Of a stretch of 41,290 nt of DNA, positions 22,760-41,290 are shown one piece after another. Every line of letters begins with the position of its first letter. The stretch's first letter is position 1. Origin of the DNA: Lingula anatina. Its lineage: Eukaryota; Brachiopoda; Lingulata; Lingulida; Lingulidae. The notes below the pieces were generated by a model. It was not told where the DNA came from. It saw nothing but the letters and a program-made list of their open reading frames with translations, and made no database searches. The position numbers were made by a program, and so were the translations under genes. The stretch is taken from NCBI RefSeq assembly GCF_001039355.2, contig NW_019775564.1, forward strand, positions 110,345 to 151,634, in the 5' to 3' direction.

Positions 22760-22955
22760 AGAATTGTAAACATTTTTATCAAAGACAATAACGTCTTAAT
22801 CTGATGAAATCAAAGTCAGACAAAACTGATATGTTTGTTAATGAGCAGCAATTCTGTTAATACAGAAATTAAATTAATGATATTTCTTTTCTTTCTTTCT
22901 TTTTTTTTTTTTTTTGAACATGTGTTTTGTCTGGCTTTGATACCAAGAAGGAACA

Positions 22956-23790
22956 AGGCAGCAAAGCTGTCAAATGTACAGACAAAAAGCAGGAAATAAC
23001 TATGCACAAAATAGGCTACTGTCAATTCTGATGCAAAAGTACATTATGTTAAACTGTAAATTCAACATCAAATTTTAATTATGCTCAACAGGTAATACCA
23101 ATGAAAGTAAAATGTGTAACAAGCATAAGGCTTCAGGCCCATGAGAGTTCAAGTTCACACTTTGAAAATGTATAACTTCCAGAAAAAGAAGCCAATTAGA
23201 CTGCTTTTCCAACTCAGGCTGCATGCTGATTTTCGAACTCGATTACTCCTGAGAGTTTCACGACAACAGGCCTATCGGTTTTCCTTGAAATGTGTTTACA
23301 GTGTTGCATATATGTTGAAAAGTGAAAGAAAAATGCGTAACTTCTACAATAATGGCCCGATCATCCTGATTTTTGAACTTGACCTGCGTTTTATGAATAT
23401 TCATCAGCTCCTTAAATATAAAGTCCAAAAGTAAAACTGCCTTCCACTTATCGTGTTTACAATGAAAGTGCAAGGTGCCGGCAACAGCGATGACAGACGC
23501 AGGTGATGGCAATATGTACAGACACATCTGTACATATTTACTGTACTGTTTGAGAACAGTAAGTGACATGGTTTTTCTTAAATGGTCATCATGGGAGCAG
23601 TGCCCAAAATAGGTTTTTTTCAAATTTTGATGCAATATTACATAATGTTTAACAGCATAATGACCATCAATTTTTAAGAATAAAATATTAGTATCATGGA
23701 TATTCAGAAAATGTGACTAGCAAAGGTCTTCAGGCCCATGGAACTTCAAAGTCACAACTTGAAAATGCCAAAATGTAAACAAGACAGCAC
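22956..23790. repeat. Dispersed repeat family, copy B (two partial tandem copies)
   Basis: 22956-23550 carries the GCAAAGCTGT and CAGGCCCATG blocks and then the terminal GACAGACGCAGGTGATGGCAATA...TCTGTACAT block. 23615-23790 repeats the middle blocks (TTTAACAGCATAATGACCAT, TTCAGAAAATGTGACTAG, CAGGCCCATGGAACTTC). The frames seen here on both strands recur in copy C because the DNA does, so I do not treat them as genes. Confidence 0.6.
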
Positions 23791-23812
23791 TGTTCTGAAA
23801 TGTTTTTTTTTC

Positions 23813-23909
23813 NNNNNNNNNNNNNNNNNNNNNNNNNNNNNNNNNNNNNNNNNNNNNNNNNNNNNNNNNNNNNNNNNNNNNNNNNNNNNNNNNNNNNNNN
23901 NNNNNNNNN
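23813..23909. other. Assembly gap (97 Ns)
   Basis: A run of N directly follows the repeat copy at 23615-23790 and a T-run, the usual place for an assembly break. Its true length is unknown. Confidence 1.
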
Positions 23910-24015
23910 TTGTGATGTTGAAGTTACCATTTTATTCCAAGCTGATGAAATTTTCTGACTTCAAACCCAAATCGTGAACTTGAATATACACAAAACAAGA
24001 ATAACTTTTTACTGT

Positions 24016-24025
24016 TTTATTTATT
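24016..24025 (-). terminator. Candidate distal poly(A) signal of the SMURF-type gene
   Basis: Two overlapping AATAAA hexamers on the minus strand. A single AATAAA at 25494-25489 is the nearer alternative. Confidence 0.35.
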
Positions 24026-25218
24026 CACTGACCATGAATAATTTCACCTGCTTTCTGTACAGATACTAATGTGACAAAAGAAAAAATGGCAAGGAACCAC
24101 TGTAACTGTGGTTTGCCTTACCTACGCTCAATATGCTACATTTATACTGAATACAGCAATATACAAAGCAATTCATTTTGTTCTACTATCTACCAACCTA
24201 ACTAACCTCTTACTAGAAGGGTGCTGACAAATCCTACACAAGACTGACCAGACTTAAAATTACAATACTGTACAAAAGTAGACAGACAGCTGATATCAAA
24301 CCATGAAGTTGTTGTGTATTATAATAGCTTAGCTTTTTCATTTGCATAGCTAGTGCTCTGGATTTTAACCTCATAAACTTCTGGATGCACTGATCAAAGA
24401 TCAACAATGATAATTGGAACAATGATGTTCATGACACACTGTAACAGATTTTATCCTAAAGTTAACATGTAACACTGTAACGATGTTTAATATTGCCAAG
24501 TGGTGGCTATACTGGCAAGACATTACCATAAACTTGATAAAAATGTATGAACATTTCATATTCATTTAAATCTATCTCTTACTCAACAGCTGATATTAAT
24601 GGATACTTCAGATTGAGCAATGTTTGATGTTTGAGGCAAAGAACAGCGGTGCAATATATATAAAGAAAATATATTGTTATATTCTTACATATTTTCTAAA
24701 AATGGTTTGCACCAGTATTATAAGATACTTCTTACAAAATCAATATCTATTTGACGCAACATCCTTAATTCCAGGATAGCAATAATCAAGAAATTTGTCT
24801 AGGAGTGTGAAACTTTAAAAAAATCAAAATAGTTTGACATGATTCAACAAATAACATTTTTACTGTTTTGACTACATTACATATCCTCAGCCATTGCCAA
24901 TAATCCAGGTATTAAAAATCACAAATCCTAATGTCTTAATAAAATGTAACAGGTAACCATCTGATGAAAATCCTTTTTCAGCATGCAGATTATTCATCTC
25001 CAATCTTTCCAAGATCCAGAGCTTTGCAACCTATAGCTTCTAGCCAACAGTAAATAAAATACACTGGGCCTCCAAGTTCAAACAGCCTACTTCACAAAAT
25101 GATAAAAAATTCACAATATTCAACAGCACCTTGGAAAACAGTACATCTAGCTCAAGGCTGAAGACCAACATATACTTCTCCATCACATTGCATTGCTTTA
25201 GTTGCAGCATGCAGAGAA

Positions 25219-25245
25219 GGGGAGGGGGTGGGGGGGTGGGGGGGT
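25219..25245 (+). repeat. G-tract cluster with quadruplex potential
   Basis: Four G-runs of 4-7 bases are separated by single bases (GGGG A GGGGG T GGGGGGG T GGGGGGG). On the SMURF transcript strand this is a C-rich tract. Confidence 0.7.
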
Positions 25246-26206
25246 GAGAGGCAGCTATTCTTGTGCTCAATCCAAATGTGCAAACTTAACCTGCACAATG
25301 ATGATGACGACGATAATGATGACGATGATGGTGAAGACGATATCAACCATATGACTGGTGACATTCTGTTCAAGTAGGCACCGATTTACTGGACTCGAAC
25401 AATGTACAAAAGTATAATGATAAGTATATGCCTCTGTATGCTACATTTTTTTTCCTAGGATTAATCAAAATAACCCTATGGCAGATGATTTATTAAACTG
25501 TCCATTTCTTATATTAAGATATTATTCAACCCTTGACTGAAAATAAGTCAACTGCGAGAGCAGTGGGCAGTGTAAACAGACAGGTGTCATCCCAAGTCTC
25601 TCCACTGTATATGAAAATATATCAAAGAAAGATGCCGCTAAAAGTCCTTTTCATCATCAGATCCCCTAATGATGAAGTCACTAAATGTTCAACATACAGG
25701 TCGAGAGGGCACTGCATTCAGGCTGACATTGCTAAGCATTTAGCTTCTGAGCACAACCTTTTTAATAGAAACTATGGGAAGGGGGATTGAGAAAAATATT
25801 CGAGCAAGCCAACAAAAGATTTGACATCTGTGCACTGGCATTGTGAAACAAGTGGTTGTTCTCACCACTTGCGTGTATGTGAGTGAGGTACATGTAAACA
25901 TCCACTTCTTCCTCCTCCTCCGCCTGTGTTATCCTCCCCCTTTGCTTGCAATACTGCGATTTCATTGCCACAGCATATCACAACATCACACCTCTACATA
26001 GTTGTTGTCACTGAAGCATACTGGAAGTATTGTCAAAACAATATGCCCTTCTCACTGCCAAAACATCAACAAAATGGGTAGTATCTCGTGATGCCCTTCA
26101 CACGTCAATCCTTCCTCTAACAAGTGTGACTGACTAGTAGGGTGCCAATACATCATGTGACAGGGGAAGATATGCAAGACAGACCCTCAATATCTTCTTG
26201 CTCTTA

Positions 26207-38874
<12,668 letters not shown>

Positions 38875-41290
38875 CTGGAACAAAGCATTCATTTTATAAG
38901 TGATAAGCAAACAACACTGCTTCTGTCATACTCATATTATTCTGTAAGTCAATGCTTAATTTTTCACTAGATCTCTTATAATATGCATAAGAATAAATAA
39001 AAATGTTTAACTGAATGCAGGCACGAGTTGAAAAATATCATGTTATTCAGGACTTTTTTTTTCTGATGCTTGTTTTATCCTTGATATACCACTCCCTGTT
39101 AGTTAAAATATATACAACTTTGCACAAATTCAAGAGTGAAAACAGCATTGAGACTGCTTCGTTTACTTTCTATTTAGAAGGATGTCTTCATTTGTCTTTT
39201 AAATTCAGGTTTATTTAAAAAGAAGTTTGAACTCCCTTAGAAAAAGTGTTATAAGCAGAATACCTGGATATATTTCATAGCATTAAGTTTATGGTCCCAA
39301 TCAATTATAAATTTAATTTTGCAAAAAATATAAAGTATTTCCCCATTTTTATCAGCCAAGTTGGTTTATCTTTCAGCATTAGGTGAAAAGCTACTGATAG
39401 CGCATACCTAGACTGCAGTTCAATTTTGGCCCTGCATTCTAGAGTTATATAGAATTTCCTTCCTTTTTCCTCATTCCTGACTTAACCTGCCCAAGTGGCC
39501 CAGACACAAACATTTTTCTATTTCCTACTTAAATCTGAATTAAAGTAATTGCCAATATTTCTCTGGCAATCACCTCTCACTTTCCCAGATACGCACAAAA
39601 AGGAAGATAGGTCTACGCTAAAAATATAAGCCAGCTGGATGTGTCTGATTAAGCTAACAGATTACCTTTACCCTTTCTTATATTATAACATTCAATAAGG
39701 CCCATCAACACCGATGTTGCAGTTGAGGTCTGACACCAAAATACCCTCCCCCCAAAAAAACATTATTTTTTTTATCTCTTCACACCTGGCATAGATCAGT
39801 TAAGCCTAAAATTAGTTGAATTACTTTTTGTTACATTAATAGTGTAGATATGTACAGGTGAACATGAGTCAGGCCAAATAATGTCAGTACGTTTGGAGGT
39901 TAAAAAAGATAATTATGTCAGATTATGTAGCATGACTTATATTTAGCTTTAATGGCAAAAACATTCTATTCCATGCATTCTATTCATACACAGTTTATAA
40001 ATGCATATTTTGTTGTCTACTGCTTCTTCAATATATCGGCAAACCCGTTCTCATAAAATCCTATACTTCCATTAATTCTTCAATTTCTTAAACCATACTC
40101 GGGCATGCAATTTTTTTACTCTACTTCTTTATTTACCAACTGACTCTACGACAGATTTTCTGGATTTACTCTTTCAAAATACAATAAATTACAAATAATG
40201 GCACCATAGTCCATGGCAACAAATTTGATTTCAAATCCCTTGCTTTATAATGTGCAACATAAGGATTGCATATTCACACCAACAAACTAAAAATAAAGAG
40301 AAGGTGGAGGCACAAATGGCATTATCCTTTTAGTGAACAGATTTTCTTCAACTCATAGCTAATAAAAGACTTCCCTGAGGTATAAGGCAGCTCAAAAATA
40401 AATTTTGTCATAATTACTAGGCTATAGATTTTTATCAGTCCAGTATTATTATTTCATATTTTATCAGTCAAAATTCATGTCAAAAATGTCCAGGGACCTA
40501 CTGCTTGTAACATTGCACCAAATTGGTGGGTAATATACAAATGGTTGATCCCTAAATTTATATTTGACCTAATTACCAGTAGAGTATGAACAGAATCCAA
40601 GAGCTAATTTGATCAGCTTTTTCCCATAATGTAATATACCACAACAGTGCCAAATGCACCTGGTGAAAGAACATCAGATAGACCATCATTATCAGTAAAT
40701 CCTAAATCTACATCAACATGGCCTAATAAATTCCCTGGCAGACTAGCCATCATATTATGAATCATATGCTGTCTGATAGCATAGGAGAATTAATGCATTT
40801 CTTTATCAGATCTTCACAGATTTACACACTCAAATGAAAAATCAACAAAATCCCAAGCTGGCTTATCAGATTCGTGCAGATTATTGCATGTTCAATTTGG
40901 CTTTGGCAAGCAGCTTGCTTTGCCACCAAGGGATCAAACATGTAGACTTAGCTGCCAGAATGCATGAATATCATAAAGGAATTCTACAGCCACAGACTGC
41001 AAACACGATGAACATAAACTACGAGTGGCAAATACACACACACACACACACCATTTAGCTGTTGAACAGAAATTCCACACTAGCTGTGGCTCTGCTGTTT
41101 TGATTCTGTGTAAAAACCACATGCAAGTTTGGAGTCTTGACCAGCCACTGAAATCCATCATGGAAGTTGATAATTTCCCGATGTTAAGGAACTGCTTCAT
41201 AACAGATGATATCAGGCTTGCAGGAAGCAATGTACAAAACCATGCCACCCTGATACCTTCAAAAATCAAATCAGTCTATCTTTTCAAACT
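38875..41290 (-). other. Probable SMURF intron upstream of WW1, running off the window
   Basis: The WW1 exon starts with one base completing a codon, so a further 5' exon must exist. I searched the minus strand for C2-domain or pre-WW1 sequence and a matching donor and found none. A CA microsatellite lies at 41034-41051. Confidence 0.6.
41034..41051 (+). repeat. (AC)9 microsatellite
   Basis: A pure AC run near the right edge. Confidence 0.95.

Larger units (their letters stand above)
23910..26206 (-). other. Probable 3' UTR and flank of the SMURF-type gene
   Basis: No coding exon was recognised. The minus strand has AATAAA (plus TTTATT) at 25494-25489, about 0.7 kb after the stop, and AATAAATAAA at 24025-24016, about 2.2 kb after it. 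Either could end the transcript. A C-rich tract (G-rich on plus, 25219-25245) creates Pro-rich frames that I judge to be non-coding. Confidence 0.5.

Noticed and set aside
23141-23635. Overlapping frames on both strands; the minus one resembles a frame at 37338-37586
   Set aside because: Both are in copies of the same dispersed repeat. Similar frames follow from similar DNA, and the second copy contains a hexamer expansion and an N.
25152-25373. Pro-rich frames on the minus strand, considered as an upstream proline-rich exon for the WH2 exon
   Set aside because: The prolines come from a simple C-run and appear in two frames. The acceptor is plausible but no good donor with matching phase follows.
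40934-41269. 111-codon minus-strand frame considered as the next SMURF 5' exon
   Set aside because: No similarity to the C2 domain or the sequence before WW1, no donor with the needed phase, and it runs through a CA repeat.

Overview
This is a piece of an animal nuclear genome. It is AT-rich, with spliced genes, GT-AG introns, microsatellites, MITE-like foldbacks and assembly gaps (97 Ns at 23813-23909, one N at 37367). The three recognisable genes are bilaterian. Their resemblance to both vertebrate and fly homologues, plus a dispersed repeat ending in CGACGACAGACGCAGG, suggests a marine lophotrochozoan such as a mollusc. That placement is an inference, not a proof.

Layout: (1) 35-8621, minus strand: a complete synaptotagmin-4/11-type gene. 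Four coding exons join in frame to 422 aa; the 3' UTR lies off the left edge. (2) 8622-11952: a 3.3 kb intergenic spacer between head-to-head genes, with no convincing gene. (3) 11953-17466, plus strand: a complete hnRNP M / MYEF2-type gene. Thirteen coding exons give 620 aa with three RRMs, a Gly/Met-rich middle and an Arg/Asp-rich stretch. Two introns look U12-type and sit at the same position and phase in RRM2 and RRM3. (4) 17467-26206: the convergent 3' region. It holds candidate poly(A) signals, a 55-nt poly-T tract, two adjacent foldback elements, copies of a dispersed repeat, a gap, and an orphan minus-strand terminal exon that encodes a WH2 motif followed by an acidic tail. (5) 26207-38874, minus strand: a 5'-truncated SMURF-type HECT ubiquitin ligase. 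Thirteen in-frame exons cover WW1-WW3 and the whole HECT domain; the C2 domain lies beyond the right edge. (6) 38875-41290: probably the next SMURF intron, with no exon recognised.

The three genes do not form a pathway: one is a vesicle-traffic protein, one a splicing regulator, and one an E3 ligase of TGF-beta/BMP and polarity signalling. All three exon models were built by hand. Every splice junction kept phase across the whole coding sequence, which is strong internal support. The most notable items are the paired U12-type introns, the orphan WH2/acidic exon, and a 226-bp direct duplication around a repeat insertion and an N, which may be an assembly artefact.
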